Assembly: GCF_004211955.1 (NCBI RefSeq)
Contig: NZ_RHJI01000010.1
Span: 186,001-250,000, forward strand
Origin: Escherichia sp. E1V33
GTDB lineage: Bacteria > Pseudomonadota > Gammaproteobacteria > Enterobacterales > Enterobacteriaceae
Reading direction: 5' to 3'
Length of the DNA: 64,000 nucleotides
Of this stretch, positions 37,175-47,826 are shown one piece after another (positions within the stretch are counted from its first letter, which is position 1; every line of letters begins with the position of its first letter). Made by a program: the position numbers and the translations under genes. The notes beneath the pieces were generated by a model. That model ran no database searches and was not told the DNA's origin. It saw nothing but the letters and a program-made list of their open reading frames with translations.

Positions 37175-38386
37175 GTGAAAAACAGAACTCTGGGAAGTGT
37201 TTTTATCGTTGCGGGAACCACTATTGGCGCAGGTATGCTGGCAATGCCGCTGGCAGCGGCTGGCGTCGGTTTTACAGTCACTCTGACATTGTTAATTGGC
37301 CTGTGGGCTTTAATGTGTTACACCGCGCTGTTACTGCTGGAAGTGTATCAGCATGTCCCTGCAGATACCGGTTTAGGCACGCTGGCAAAACGCTATCTGG
37401 GCCGCTACGGTCAGTTGCTGACCGGCGTCAGTATGATGTTTTTAATGTATGCCCTGACCGCAGCATATATCAGCGGTGCCGGTGAATTACTTGCCTCCAG
37501 CATCAGCGACTGGACTGGTATTTCAATGACCACAACTGCGGGTGTGCTGTTGTTTACTTTTGTTGCCGGTGGTGTGGTTTGTGTTGGGACATCGCTGGTC
37601 GATTTATTTAACCGTTTTCTGTTCAGCGCCAAGATTATTTTCTTGGTACTGATGCTGGTATTGCTGCTACCACATATTCATAAAATCAATCTGCTAACGC
37701 TGCCGCTGCAACAGGGGCTGGCATTGTCAGCAATTCCGGTAATTTTTACCTCATTTGGTTTTCACGGTAGCGTGCCGAGCATCGTCAGTTATATGGATGG
37801 CAACATTCGTAAATTGCGCTGGGTGTTTATTACCGGTAGCGCGATCCCTCTGGTGGCGTATATTTTCTGGCAACTGGCGACGTTGGGCAGCATTGATTCA
37901 ACAACCTTTATGGGACTGCTGGCGAATCATGCTGGATTAAACGGATTGCTACAGGCATTACGCGAAGTGGTGGCCTCGCAACATGTCGAGCTGGCAGTGC
38001 ATTTATTCGCTGATTTAGCCCTCGCCACATCTTTCCTTGGCGTAGCGTTAGGCTTATTTGATTATCTGGCGGATTTGTTTCAGCGTTCCAATACCGTTGG
38101 TGGAAGACTGCAAACCGGCGCAATTACCTTTCTGCCGCCACTGGCGTTCGCGCTGTTTTATCCACGTGGTTTTGTAATGGCGCTCGGGTATGCTGGCGTG
38201 GCGCTGGCAGTACTGGCGTTGATAATTCCTTCATTGCTGACCTGGCAGAGCAGAAAGCATAATCCACAAGCAAGTTATCGGGTGAAAGGTGGTCGTCCAG
38301 CACTGGTGTTGGTGTTTATCTGTGGCATTGGTGTGATTGGCGTGCAATTTTTGATTGCGGCAGGATTGTTGCCAGAAGTGGGATAA
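37175..38386 (+). CDS. tyrP: Tyrosine-specific transport protein TyrP
   Basis: Proton-coupled tyrosine importer of the HAAAP family in the inner membrane. The 403-residue protein has about eleven hydrophobic segments and the family N-terminal [16 protein letters not shown] motif (residues 12-27). The start is GTG at 37175, as in E. coli. A long hairpin lies downstream between tyrP and the convergent yecA. Intact. Confidence 0.97.
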   Translation: MKNRTLGSVFIVAGTTIGAGMLAMPLAAAGVGFTVTLTLLIGLWALMCYTALLLLEVYQHVPADTGLGTLAKRYLGRYGQLLTGVSMMFLMYALTAAYISGAGELLASSISDWTGISMTTTAGVLLFTFVAGGVVCVGTSLVDLFNRFLFSAKIIFLVLMLVLLLPHIHKINLLTLPLQQGLALSAIPVIFTSFGFHGSVPSIVSYMDGNIRKLRWVFITGSAIPLVAYIFWQLATLGSIDSTTFMGLLANHAGLNGLLQALREVVASQHVELAVHLFADLALATSFLGVALGLFDYLADLFQRSNTVGGRLQTGAITFLPPLAFALFYPRGFVMALGYAGVALAVLALIIPSLLTWQSRKHNPQASYRVKGGRPALVLVFICGIGVIGVQFLIAAGLLPEVG

Positions 38387-38453
38387 ACGCTTTGCCGTGT
38401 ATATGGACATAGTCCAGTCTTCTGTCCACATCCTTATCAAGCCCACAAAACAT

Positions 38454-38480
38454 AGGTGCCAGAGTTAATTCTGGCACCCA
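38454..38480. terminator. Hairpin between tyrP and yecA
   Basis: GGTGCCAGA / TCTGGCACC forms a 9-bp stem around a 6-nt loop between the convergent stops; it can serve either strand. Confidence 0.65.
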
Positions 38481-38490
38481 ATATAGCCTC

Positions 38491-39156
38491 TTAATGCAGG
38501 CAGCACTGCTTATATTTCTTGCCACTACCACATGGGCAAGGATCGTTACGACCTGGTTTTTCTTCAGCTTTAATCGGTTGCTGAACAGCTTTTTCCTGAG
38601 GATGCGTCATCCAGTAAGCATGCAAATCAAGCGCCGCCAGTCGAATGGCATCCACGCTTTCTTCAAACGCTTCTGGCGACATCTTCTCTACTCGCTCGAA
38701 GTTTTCCTCAGTACCGTGCAGCGCAATCGCTTCAAGCGCCGGTTTTAATGAGTCAGGCAATGCTGACCAGTCAGAAAGCGCAACGCCACGCATATAGCCA
38801 AAGCACCACTCTTCGACAATCGTCAGCTCGCTACCGTCAACTTCTCGCAGACCAAATAACGGTTCAAACTGTTCCGGGAACTCGTTGAGGCGCTCTGCAG
38901 TATCGGCCATATGTTGAAACGCCAGGTTCATAAAATGCGTCATCTCTTTCTCTGACGCCCAGCGTGGCACATAATCCGCCCCACCCCACACAGCAACCAG
39001 CCACTGTTCTGGTTCAATTTCTTGCGGAGAACTCAACACCGCCGTCAACAAACCATCCAGCTCTGCCACATCAAGGATTGCGTGGTCTGTGTTGTATTTG
39101 GTCAAGATATCATCCAGCCATTCCAACTCACTTTCGTTTAACGGTCCAGTTTTCAT
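38491..39156 (-). CDS. yecA: UPF0149/SEC-C domain protein YecA
   Basis: A 221-residue protein with an N-terminal UPF0149 (YgfB-like) helical domain and a C-terminal SEC-C zinc motif ([16 protein letters not shown], residues ~204-219) like that of SecA. In E. coli it has been renamed AscA for interaction with SecB and ribosomes. It follows the tRNA cluster on the same strand. Intact. Confidence 0.94.
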   Translation of the reverse strand: MKTGPLNESELEWLDDILTKYNTDHAILDVAELDGLLTAVLSSPQEIEPEQWLVAVWGGADYVPRWASEKEMTHFMNLAFQHMADTAERLNEFPEQFEPLFGLREVDGSELTIVEEWCFGYMRGVALSDWSALPDSLKPALEAIALHGTEENFERVEKMSPEAFEESVDAIRLAALDLHAYWMTHPQEKAVQQPIKAEEKPGRNDPCPCGSGKKYKQCCLH

Positions 39157-39283
39157 ACGCTTTTCCTTGTGGATCTCGACTCGCCAGCGCCTATCTTACA
39201 TGTCGGTCTGGCATAGAGATACTTTTCGAGTGGATTACCCGGAGATTAAAAATCAGAGAGGGTGTAACGACAAGTTGCAGACA

Positions 39284-39308
39284 CAAAAAAACCACCCGAA
39301 GGTGGTTT
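39284..39308 (-). terminator. Terminator of the glyW-cysT-leuZ operon
   Basis: On the minus strand an ACCACC/GGTGGT stem with a TTCG-type tetraloop is followed by a T7 tract, about 45 nt after tRNA-Leu. Confidence 0.9.
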
Positions 39309-39349
39309 CACGACACTGCTTATTGCTTTGATTATTCTTATATTTCCCA

Positions 39350-39436
39350 TGGTACCCGGAGCGGGACTTGAACCCGCACAGCGCGAACGCCGAGGGATTT
39401 TAAATCCCTTGTGTCTACCGATTCCACCATCCGGGC
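39350..39436 (-). tRNA. leuZ: tRNA-Leu (anticodon UAA)
   Basis: An 87-nt class II tRNA. The acceptor arm pairs GCCCGGA with TCCGGGT, the anticodon loop contains TAA, there is a long variable arm, and CCA is encoded. It reads codons UUA and UUG and is last in the glyW-cysT-leuZ operon. Confidence 0.98.
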
Positions 39437-39447
39437 TCGGGAAAAAT

Positions 39448-39521
39448 TGGAGGCGCGTTCCGGAGTCGAACCGGACTAGACGGATTTGCAATCCGCTACA
39501 TAACCGCTTTGTTAACGCGCC
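39448..39521 (-). tRNA. cysT: tRNA-Cys (anticodon GCA)
   Basis: A 74-nt tRNA starting GGCGCGTTAAC with acceptor partner AACGCGCC region, anticodon GCA in the GGATTGCAAATCC arm, discriminator U and encoded CCA. Middle gene of the operon. Confidence 0.98.
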
Positions 39522-39575
39522 AAATTCTTCAGGCTTTTCAGCCAGACACCCGCTTAATGCCGATGTCTTTTAAAC

Positions 39576-39651
<76 letters not shown>

Positions 39652-39802
39652 ATTCATCAAGCAATCAGCTAATCACTTGATTTTATTATCGTCTGGCAAT
39701 CAGTGCCGCCGTTCGATGCGTTGCATTCTACTTACCTGACGCGGTGAGTCAACGATATTTTTCACCACTTTTGATCGTTTGCTGAAATTTGCGTCGAAAC
39801 GA

Positions 39803-40351
39803 TCACTGATCAAGCAAATCCGCGCGTGCAGCGCTCAAATATTGCAACATTGACCAGAGTGTCAGCACCGCAGCCACAAAGAAAAGGGCAATCCCGGCGT
39901 ACTCAACCCAAATATTCGGGCGCCACAGCAACCAGGCCAGCGCGACCATCTGGGCAGTCGTTTTAACTTTACCAATCCAGGATACGGCCACGCTGCTGCG
40001 TTTACCGAGTTCAGCCATCCATTCACGCAGAGCGGAAATGATAATTTCACGGGCGATCATCGTTGCCGCCGGTAAGGTCACCCACCAGCTATGATAATGC
40101 TCGGTTACCAGTACCATGGCGATGGCGACAAGCACTTTGTCTGCTACTGGATCCAGGAAGGCACCAAAACGGGTACTTTGATTCCAGCGACGCGCCAGAA
40201 AACCATCGAACCAGTCAGTCACCGCCGCGACGCAGAAAATGAGCGCGGCAGCAAACGGTGACCAGGTAACAGGTAGATAAAAAACCAATACAAAGAATGG
40301 GATAAGGATGACACGGAACAGTGTGAGCAACGTAGGGATATTAAATTGCAT
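39803..40351 (-). CDS. pgsA: Phosphatidylglycerophosphate synthase
   Basis: PgsA condenses CDP-diacylglycerol with glycerol-3-phosphate, the committed step to phosphatidylglycerol and cardiolipin. The 182-residue inner-membrane protein has the CDP-alcohol phosphotransferase signature: DWFDGFLAR followed by GAFLDPVAD (residues ~47-73, four catalytic Asp). Four or more transmembrane helices surround it. It is 56 nt after uvrC and upstream of the tRNA operon. Intact. Confidence 0.97.
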
Positions 40352-40407
40352 AATGACGGGTAACTATCTGTTGTCAGTAAGATTACCCTTATGTTGCTAC
40401 AGAGACA

Positions 40408-42240
40408 TCAATGTTTCAACGACCAGAAGATCTTTTCTGCCAGACCTTGCGAAATACCCGGCACTTTTGCAATTTCTTCGACGCTGGCGTTACGTAAACC
40501 TTGCAAACCGCCCATATATTTCAACAACATTTGCCGACGTTTTGGCCCAACGCCTTCAATGGTTTCCAGGGTGCTGGTATTTTTGACCTTCGCCCGTTTT
40601 TTGCGATGCCCGCCAATCGCATGATCGTGTGATTCATCACGAATATGCTGGATGACGTGCAACGCTGGCGAATCTGGCGGTAAGCTAAAGCCCTCTCCTT
40701 CCGGCTCGAAGAACAATGTTTCCAGTCCAGCCTTACGGTCGGCCCCTTTGGCAACGCCAAGTAACAGCGGATGGTTTTTATCCCAGGGGACGTCCAGCTC
40801 GGCGAAGACATTTTTCGCCTGCGCAAGTTGTCCTTTGCCACCATCAATCAGGATCACGTCCGGAATCTTACTGTCATCAATGGCTTTACCATAACGCCGA
40901 CGCAACACCTGATTCATCGCCGCATAATCATCGCCCGGCGTAATGCCATTGATGTTATAGCGACGATATTCCGCACGCAGTGGGCCATTAGCATCAAACA
41001 CCACACACGAGGCAACGGTTTGTTCGCCCATCGTATGGCTGATATCGAAACACTCCATCCGCTTCACTTCCGGCAGTTTCAACACGCTGGCAAGTGCTGT
41101 CAGTCGCTGATGAACGGTAGATTGCTGTGAAAGTTTGGTCGTTAACGCTGTTGCTGCATTGGTCCGCGCGAGTTTCAGGTAACGTGCCCTGTCGCCACGC
41201 GGTTTGGTCTGAATGTTTATCTTGCGCCCCGCCAGTTCTGATAATGAATCGGCAAGCAGTGTTTTATCGCTAAGATTAAAGTCGAGCAGGATCTCACCCG
41301 GGAGAGTGCGCATCTGGCTGCCCTGTAAATAGAACTGACCAACAAAAGTTTCCACTACTTCGCCCAGTTCCGTACCACCCGGCACTTTCGGGAAATAGCT
41401 ACGGCTACCGAGCACTTTGCCCTGACGAATGAATAATACGTGGACACAAGCCATGCCCGCATCAAACGCCACACCAATAACGTCAAGGTCGTCGCCCGTG
41501 TTGGAAACAAACTGTTTTTCGGTGACGCGTCGCACCGCCTGAATTTGATCGCGAATACGTGCCGCTTCTTCAAACTCCAGATTCTGGCTGGCTGTTTCCA
41601 TGCGGCTAATCAGTTGTTTAAGCACCTGATCGTCTTTACCCGATAAAAACAGGCGCACATATTCAACCTGCTGGGCATACTCTTCTTCACTAACCAACCC
41701 GGCCACGCACGGCCCAAGGCAGCGCCCTATCTGATATTGCAGACATGGACGCGAGCGATTGCGATAAACGCTATTTTCGCACTGCCGAATGGGAAAAATC
41801 TTTTGCAGCAGCGCCAGAGTTTCACGCACCGCATAACCATTCGGGAACGGGCCGAAATACTCACCCTTAGCGTGCTTCGCACCGCGATGCATCGCCAGAC
41901 GTGGATGTGTATCGCCACTGAGGAAGATAAAGGGGTAAGATTTATCATCGCGTAACAAAACGTTGTAACGCGGCTGATAGAGTTTGATGTAGTTGTGTTC
42001 CAGCAATAATGCTTCGGTTTCAGTATGAGTCACCGTGACATCAATTTGCTGGATCTGGGCGACCAACGCTTCCGTTTTGCGCGAAGCGAGATTGCTACGG
42101 AAATAGCTGGAAAGCCGTTTTTTCAGGTCTTTCGCTTTACCGACATAAATAACCGTACCACCAGCATCATACATGCGATAAACGCCCGGCTGGCTGGTGA
42201 CGGTTTTTAAAAACGCTTTTGCGTCAAACTGAACACTCAC
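40408..42240 (-). CDS. uvrC: Excinuclease ABC subunit C
   Basis: UvrC makes both incisions in nucleotide excision repair. The 610-residue protein starts at GTG 42240. It has the GIY-YIG domain (GVYRMY ... [13 protein letters not shown], residues 19-42), a UVR motif for UvrB contact near 205-235, and the RNase-H-like domain with [10 protein letters not shown] near 397. Tandem helix-hairpin-helix motifs close it ([18 protein letters not shown]). The GTG overlaps the uvrY stop (GTGA). Confidence 0.98.
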   Translation of the reverse strand: MSVQFDAKAFLKTVTSQPGVYRMYDAGGTVIYVGKAKDLKKRLSSYFRSNLASRKTEALVAQIQQIDVTVTHTETEALLLEHNYIKLYQPRYNVLLRDDKSYPFIFLSGDTHPRLAMHRGAKHAKGEYFGPFPNGYAVRETLALLQKIFPIRQCENSVYRNRSRPCLQYQIGRCLGPCVAGLVSEEEYAQQVEYVRLFLSGKDDQVLKQLISRMETASQNLEFEEAARIRDQIQAVRRVTEKQFVSNTGDDLDVIGVAFDAGMACVHVLFIRQGKVLGSRSYFPKVPGGTELGEVVETFVGQFYLQGSQMRTLPGEILLDFNLSDKTLLADSLSELAGRKINIQTKPRGDRARYLKLARTNAATALTTKLSQQSTVHQRLTALASVLKLPEVKRMECFDISHTMGEQTVASCVVFDANGPLRAEYRRYNINGITPGDDYAAMNQVLRRRYGKAIDDSKIPDVILIDGGKGQLAQAKNVFAELDVPWDKNHPLLLGVAKGADRKAGLETLFFEPEGEGFSLPPDSPALHVIQHIRDESHDHAIGGHRKKRAKVKNTSTLETIEGVGPKRRQMLLKYMGGLQGLRNASVEEIAKVPGISQGLAEKIFWSLKH

Positions 42241-42893
42241 TGACTTGTTAACGTCTCCGCATTACACAGACCATGGCGAATTGCCAGGTGAGTCAGCTCA
42301 ACATCGCCATGAATGTTTAATTTACTGAACATACGGTAGCGATAGCTGTTCACCGTTTTCGGGCTGAGATTAAGCTGTTCTGAAATCTCATTGACCTTCT
42401 GGCCTTTGGTAATCATCAGCATAATCTGCAATTCACGTTCAGACAAACTGGCAAATGGGCTTTCTGTTTTTTCTGGTTCGATCTGGCTTAATGCCATTTG
42501 TTGTGCAATGTCAGAAGCAATGTAACGCTGCCCAGAATAGACAGAACGAATCGCGCTCACCACCTCCTGCGGCGCCGCACCTTTGCTGAGATAGCCCGCA
42601 GCGCCGGCCTGCATCACTTTTGCTGGTAAAGGGTTTTCGGTGTGAACCGTAAGCATGATGATTTTGACATCTGCGGTTGAGCGGGCGATTTTACGCGTCG
42701 CCTCCAGGCCGCCAATGCCAGGCATACTCATGTCCATTAGCACCACGTCGACGGAATTTGCCCTGCACCACTTAACGGCATCTTCACCACAGGAAGCCTC
42801 ACCAACGACTTTAATACCCTTTATATCTTCCAGAATGCGTCGTATCCCTGCGCGCACCAGTTCGTGGTCATCAACAAGTAGAACGTTGATCAA
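42237..42893 (-). CDS. uvrY: Response regulator UvrY (BarA/UvrY system)
   Basis: UvrY activates csrB/csrC sRNAs in response to BarA, thereby controlling carbon metabolism, motility and biofilm. The 218-residue protein has a receiver domain with Asp8-Asp9 and phospho-acceptor Asp54 ([10 protein letters not shown]) and a C-terminal LuxR helix-turn-helix ([12 protein letters not shown] ... [12 protein letters not shown]). It overlaps uvrC and is upstream of it in the operon. Confidence 0.97.
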   Translation of the reverse strand: MINVLLVDDHELVRAGIRRILEDIKGIKVVGEASCGEDAVKWCRANSVDVVLMDMSMPGIGGLEATRKIARSTADVKIIMLTVHTENPLPAKVMQAGAAGYLSKGAAPQEVVSAIRSVYSGQRYIASDIAQQMALSQIEPEKTESPFASLSERELQIMLMITKGQKVNEISEQLNLSPKTVNSYRYRMFSKLNIHGDVELTHLAIRHGLCNAETLTSQ

Positions 42894-43351
42894 AGGAATA
42901 TCTCCAGAAATAGGGATAACGCTACTGATAGTTAGTCATCCGTATATTAGCGGGTTTTATTGCAACTTTGAAACGTTAAAAATGGTGGGTATTCGATTTT
43001 TCTCTCATTTTTGATAATTCGATTGTCCACAGTTATGGTCACGTCCGTCACCATAAAGCTTCCGGGGCGTTGTAACCTGTCTGTTAGACTGAAATGTGAC
43101 AAAAATTGACTGCATTCAGCACAAATGAAAAATCATCGGCATGAATATGTAACATTAATTAACTCAATAAATACGCACAAAAAACATTCATGATATAAAT
43201 ATTTATTAACCACTATATTAACTAATTTAATATCATTGATGAAAGGCGGCCAAAAAACAACCACTGCTATTTTTAGCAAAGCTTATGGTATACTCCGCCG
43301 CCTTAACATTTTTTACTGCAAATTTTCATTGCAACATGACGAGGAAAATAA
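42894..43351. other. uvrY-yecF intergenic region
   Basis: A 458-bp AT-rich spacer between divergent uvrY and yecF. A TATACT -10 element at 43289-43294 with TATGG just upstream is a good yecF promoter candidate. No ORF or RNA gene is supported. Confidence 0.55.
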
Positions 43352-43576
43352 ATGAGTACGCCTGATTTTTCTACTGCCGAGAATAATCAAGAACTGGCAA
43401 ATGAAGTCTCCTGCCTGAAAGCGATGCTGACGCTGATGCTGCAGGCGATGGGACAAGCTGACGCGGGCCGCGTGATGTTAAAGATGGAAAAACAGCTTGC
43501 GCTGATCGAAGACGAAACCCAGGCTGCGGTATTTTCCAAAACGGTTAAGCAAATTAAACAGGCCTACCGTCAGTAA
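43352..43576 (+). CDS. yecF: DUF2594 family protein YecF
   Basis: A 74-residue acidic, helical cytoplasmic protein of the DUF2594 family, of unknown function. GACGAGG precedes the ATG. A near-perfect terminator follows directly. It matches E. coli YecF in length and place, convergent with sdiA. Confidence 0.93.
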
Positions 43577-43579
43577 TAT

Positions 43580-43614
43580 AAAACCGGCTGAAAGCACACC
43601 TTTCAGCCGGTTTT
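43580..43614. terminator. Terminator of yecF (bidirectional with sdiA)
   Basis: A perfect 15-bp stem (AAAACCGGCTGAAAG / CTTTCAGCCGGTTTT) with a 5-nt loop, immediately after the yecF stop and facing the sdiA stop. Confidence 0.9.
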
Positions 43615-43642
43615 ACATCTGGCACGCAGAATGTAATAGAGG

Positions 43643-44365
43643 TCATATTAAGCCAGTTGCAGCAGCGTAGCAGGCAACCTGGGTCTTATTCGGCGCGTTG
43701 ATTTTTTTCTGCATGTTTTTCTGATGAAAATTAACCGTGTTCTCGGAGATTGACAAGATCATCGCTATCTCTGCCGATGTCTTACCTTCCGCGGTCCATT
43801 TCAAAATTTCCTTTTCCCGCTTACTGAAATTCATTTCCGGCGTCATCACTATTTGATCATTTAAACGCATCAACGCCATCAGACTTTCGCGCACCAGTAA
43901 CTGCATTTTTAATTGCAGCTCATCACTAAGAACGGGTATTTCACGCGTACTGCTACGAGAAAATGACAAAAATCCCAACGCCCGGTTTGGTAGCATTAAA
44001 TACTGGGTGACTCCCCTGCGTAATCCATGTGCACGAGCAGCTTCCCATAATGGCTGGGCTTCACTGAATAAGTCATCATTCCACAATAAATGGCCCTGAC
44101 TGAAGTTTTCAGGGTTGAGCACGGGATCAATAGCGAGAAAGTTTTTTGCCTGGTAATAACTGACCCATGATTCGGGGTAGTTGGTGTAAAAAGACACTTT
44201 GGGCCGAGTAAACGGCACTGGGTGACGCACACATAATGAATAGAAATCGTACTCAAGTTGGTGAGCCTGACGTTCTATTTCATGGTAGACCTCTTCTGCG
44301 GCCTCCATCCTCTGAAAGCGCGACAGCATTGTGCGACGCCAGCTAAAAAAATCCGTATCCTGCAT
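43643..44365 (-). CDS. sdiA: LuxR-type quorum-sensing regulator SdiA
   Basis: SdiA binds acyl-homoserine lactones made by other species. The 240-residue protein starts MQDTDFFSWR at 44365, with an autoinducer-binding domain (YTNYPESWVSYYQAKNF ... PVLNPENFSQGHLLWND, residues ~60-95) and a C-terminal LuxR helix-turn-helix (FSKREKEILKWTAEGKTSAEI). A four-codon upstream extension is dropped to match the family. Intact; no cognate luxI is seen, as usual in E. coli. Confidence 0.96.
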   Translation of the reverse strand: MQDTDFFSWRRTMLSRFQRMEAAEEVYHEIERQAHQLEYDFYSLCVRHPVPFTRPKVSFYTNYPESWVSYYQAKNFLAIDPVLNPENFSQGHLLWNDDLFSEAQPLWEAARAHGLRRGVTQYLMLPNRALGFLSFSRSSTREIPVLSDELQLKMQLLVRESLMALMRLNDQIVMTPEMNFSKREKEILKWTAEGKTSAEIAMILSISENTVNFHQKNMQKKINAPNKTQVACYAAATGLI

Positions 44366-44594
44366 AGTAAACCGCAATGCCCCTGAGAGTGAGTATCATT
44401 TATACTGGAAACTCAAGCTATCACATAAATAAGATTTATATATAATTTATATTATTCAGATAATGAATTACTTTTGCAAGACATCGCATTCTCTTATGTT
44501 ATTAATGAGTTATGCTGATTTATTGACCGTTTATTGAGTCTTCAGAAGTGTGGTCCGCCCCGGTCACTAACTCGCCGGGGCTGATTTTTTCTTA

Positions 44595-45347
44595 TTATTG
44601 CAGTAGAAACTTCTCGAGAAACTGGCGGGTACGGGGCTGCTGTGGATTGGCAAATAACGCTTTAGCCGCTCCCTGCTCTACTATCCGCCCCTGATCCATA
44701 AAGATAGCGCGGTCAGCAACGTCGCGGGCAAAGCTCATTTCGTGCGTAACAATGACCATTGTGCGCTTTTCCTGTGCCAGCTGACGGATAGTATTCAGGA
44801 CTTCGCCCACCAACTCTGGGTCCAGGGCCGACGTTGGCTCATCAAACAAAATCACCTCGGGACGCATCGCCAGCGCTCGGGCAATCGCCACTCGCTGCTG
44901 TTGACCGCCAGATAAACGACGTGGATAGCTGGTTTCTTTGCCTGCAAGGCCAACTTTCGCCAACAATTCACGTGCGCGCGCCGTGGCTTCCTCTTTAGGT
45001 TCGCCTTTGACAATCACCGGCCCTTCAATAATGTTTTCCAGCACCGTGCGATGCGGAAACAAATTAAAGTTCTGGAAAACAAAACCAACGTGCTGGCGCA
45101 GCTGACGAATCAGGGATTTTTGCTGACTTAACGAACGCGCGGTATCAATGGTGATATCCCCGACGGTAATCGTCCCCGCTTCTGGTTGTTCCAGCAAATT
45201 TATGCTGCGTAGCAACGTGGTTTTCCCGGAGCCGCTTGGACCTATAATCGCCACCACTTCGCCGGTTTTAACCTCCAGATCAATGCTATGCAGCACCGTC
45301 TGACCGTGGAATTTTTTCACCAGGTTTTTAACGTCAATGGCACTCAT
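44595..45347 (-). CDS. tcyN: L-cystine ABC transporter ATP-binding protein TcyN (YecC)
   Basis: ATPase of the cystine/diaminopimelate importer. The 250-residue protein shows Walker A GPSGSGKTT (residues ~36-44), signature LSGGQQQR and Walker B VILFDEPTSALDP. It overlaps tcyL by 4 nt. Together with TcyL and TcyJ it forms the FliY-YecSC transporter. Confidence 0.96.
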   Translation of the reverse strand: MSAIDVKNLVKKFHGQTVLHSIDLEVKTGEVVAIIGPSGSGKTTLLRSINLLEQPEAGTITVGDITIDTARSLSQQKSLIRQLRQHVGFVFQNFNLFPHRTVLENIIEGPVIVKGEPKEEATARARELLAKVGLAGKETSYPRRLSGGQQQRVAIARALAMRPEVILFDEPTSALDPELVGEVLNTIRQLAQEKRTMVIVTHEMSFARDVADRAIFMDQGRIVEQGAAKALFANPQQPRTRQFLEKFLLQ

Positions 45348-46012
45348 TTTGGATCCCTCTCCTGGCGATTAAGTTGATTCTCAAAATGGTTCTGCAACGT
45401 CGATAACACCGTCGCCATAATCCAGTAAATGAGCGAAGCCGCCAGATACATGGTGAAAACTTCCAGTGTGCGCGAAGTAATCAACTGCGCTTGACGGAAC
45501 AGCTCTGGCACCTGAATCGTCGCAGCCAGAGAGGTATCTTTTACCAGGCTGATAAAGCTGTTCGACAGCGGCGGCAGTGCCACCCGCGCGGCCTGTGGCA
45601 AAATAGCACGACGCATAGTTTGCCACGGCGTCATGCCGATACTGGCAGCCGCTTCCCACTGACCTTTATCAATGGACGAAATCGCTGCCCGCAGCGTTTC
45701 GGCTGCATAGGCGGCAGTATTCAGTGACAGGCCAATCATCGCTGACGGAATCGGATCTAATTCAATGCCAAACTGCGGCAAACCGTAGTAGATCATAAAT
45801 AGCTGCGCGATGAGTGGCGTACCGCGGAAGATGGAGATATAAAAACGCGCCAGCCAGCGCACTGGCCAGACGGGCGACAGGCGCATCAGTGCGAGAATAA
45901 ATCCCAGCAGTAAGCCAAAAAACATGCCGCCAATGCTGAGTTGCAGCGTATACCCTGCCCCTTTCAACAGGAAAGGCAGCGAATCAATAACCAGTTGTAT
46001 GCTTTCTTGCAT
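45344..46012 (-). CDS. tcyL: L-cystine ABC transporter permease TcyL (YecS)
   Basis: A 222-residue polar-amino-acid permease of the HisM/GlnP type with about five transmembrane helices and the conserved EAA loop (EAAASIGMTPWQTMRRAILPQA near residues 137-158). It is 14 nt after dcyD and overlaps tcyN. Full length. Confidence 0.96.
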   Translation of the reverse strand: MQESIQLVIDSLPFLLKGAGYTLQLSIGGMFFGLLLGFILALMRLSPVWPVRWLARFYISIFRGTPLIAQLFMIYYGLPQFGIELDPIPSAMIGLSLNTAAYAAETLRAAISSIDKGQWEAAASIGMTPWQTMRRAILPQAARVALPPLSNSFISLVKDTSLAATIQVPELFRQAQLITSRTLEVFTMYLAASLIYWIMATVLSTLQNHFENQLNRQERDPK

Positions 46013-46026
46013 GAGCGTTTCCGGAG

Positions 46027-47261
<1,235 letters not shown>

Positions 47262-47281
47262 TCCGGGCGATAGCAGGTAGT

Positions 47282-47395
47282 GTGTTAATAGAATCAGATT
47301 TGTGGTCCCGTGATGCTGTTGAATGTCCGATGGGTCATCAGGAACGTAACAGTGTAAAGGCTGCTTATGTCCATAAAGCCGAAAATCTGATTTTC
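47282..47395 (+). pseudogene. Tyrosine integrase C-terminal fragment
   Basis: Codons for SDLWSRDAVECPMGHQERNS then VKAAYVHKAE match the C-terminal end of P4-type (DUF4102) phage/island integrases. The catalytic tyrosine would be in AAYVHKAE (about 47366). The frame then runs into unrelated sequence (an AT-rich hydrophobic tail to 47521), and nothing upstream resembles an integrase core. A relic of an integrated element; function not expected. Confidence 0.65.
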
Positions 47396-47826
47396 CCTGG
47401 TTACGGGTATAATTTCTCCTGGCATCTTAGGTTGATCAAGCCTGGTTATCCGTACCCGTTCATTAATATGGTAATCATTATCTTTGCATTAATTATTATT
47501 TATATCCAGGTCTGTTTTTAGGATAAAAATATTATATCCCATGACGATATTTTCAGGCACTTTTCTTATAAAACAGCAGAGAAACACTCACTATCTAAAA
47601 TTACACCAATCCATAAACAAACTAACACCCAGAAAACATTACAATTTCAAATTACTCGTCAAAAAAAATCAACCTGATTGCCTGAGATGGATTTTTTCTG
47701 TTTATTTGCAATAATGCTCGCATCGATCATTTGTATGATGAATAGATAATGCATATTATTTCCCAATGACATTTATACAGTCAAAACATTTAATCCACCA
47801 TTCTTAAACAAAAAATTGGAGCTTTT
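47396..47826. other. AT-rich region upstream of the autotransporter
   Basis: About 430 bp with low GC and no supported gene. It must hold the autotransporter promoter if the gene is expressed. Several TATAAT-like words occur, none with a clear -35. Its composition suggests H-NS silencing (inference). Confidence 0.55.

Noticed and set aside
39246-39573. Small ORFs across the tRNA cluster
   Set aside because: They run through the three tRNA genes and are artefacts of them.
47396-47521. Hydrophobic tail of the integrase-fossil ORF as a small membrane protein
   Set aside because: It only arises because the fossil frame runs on into AT-rich DNA; there is no independent start signal.
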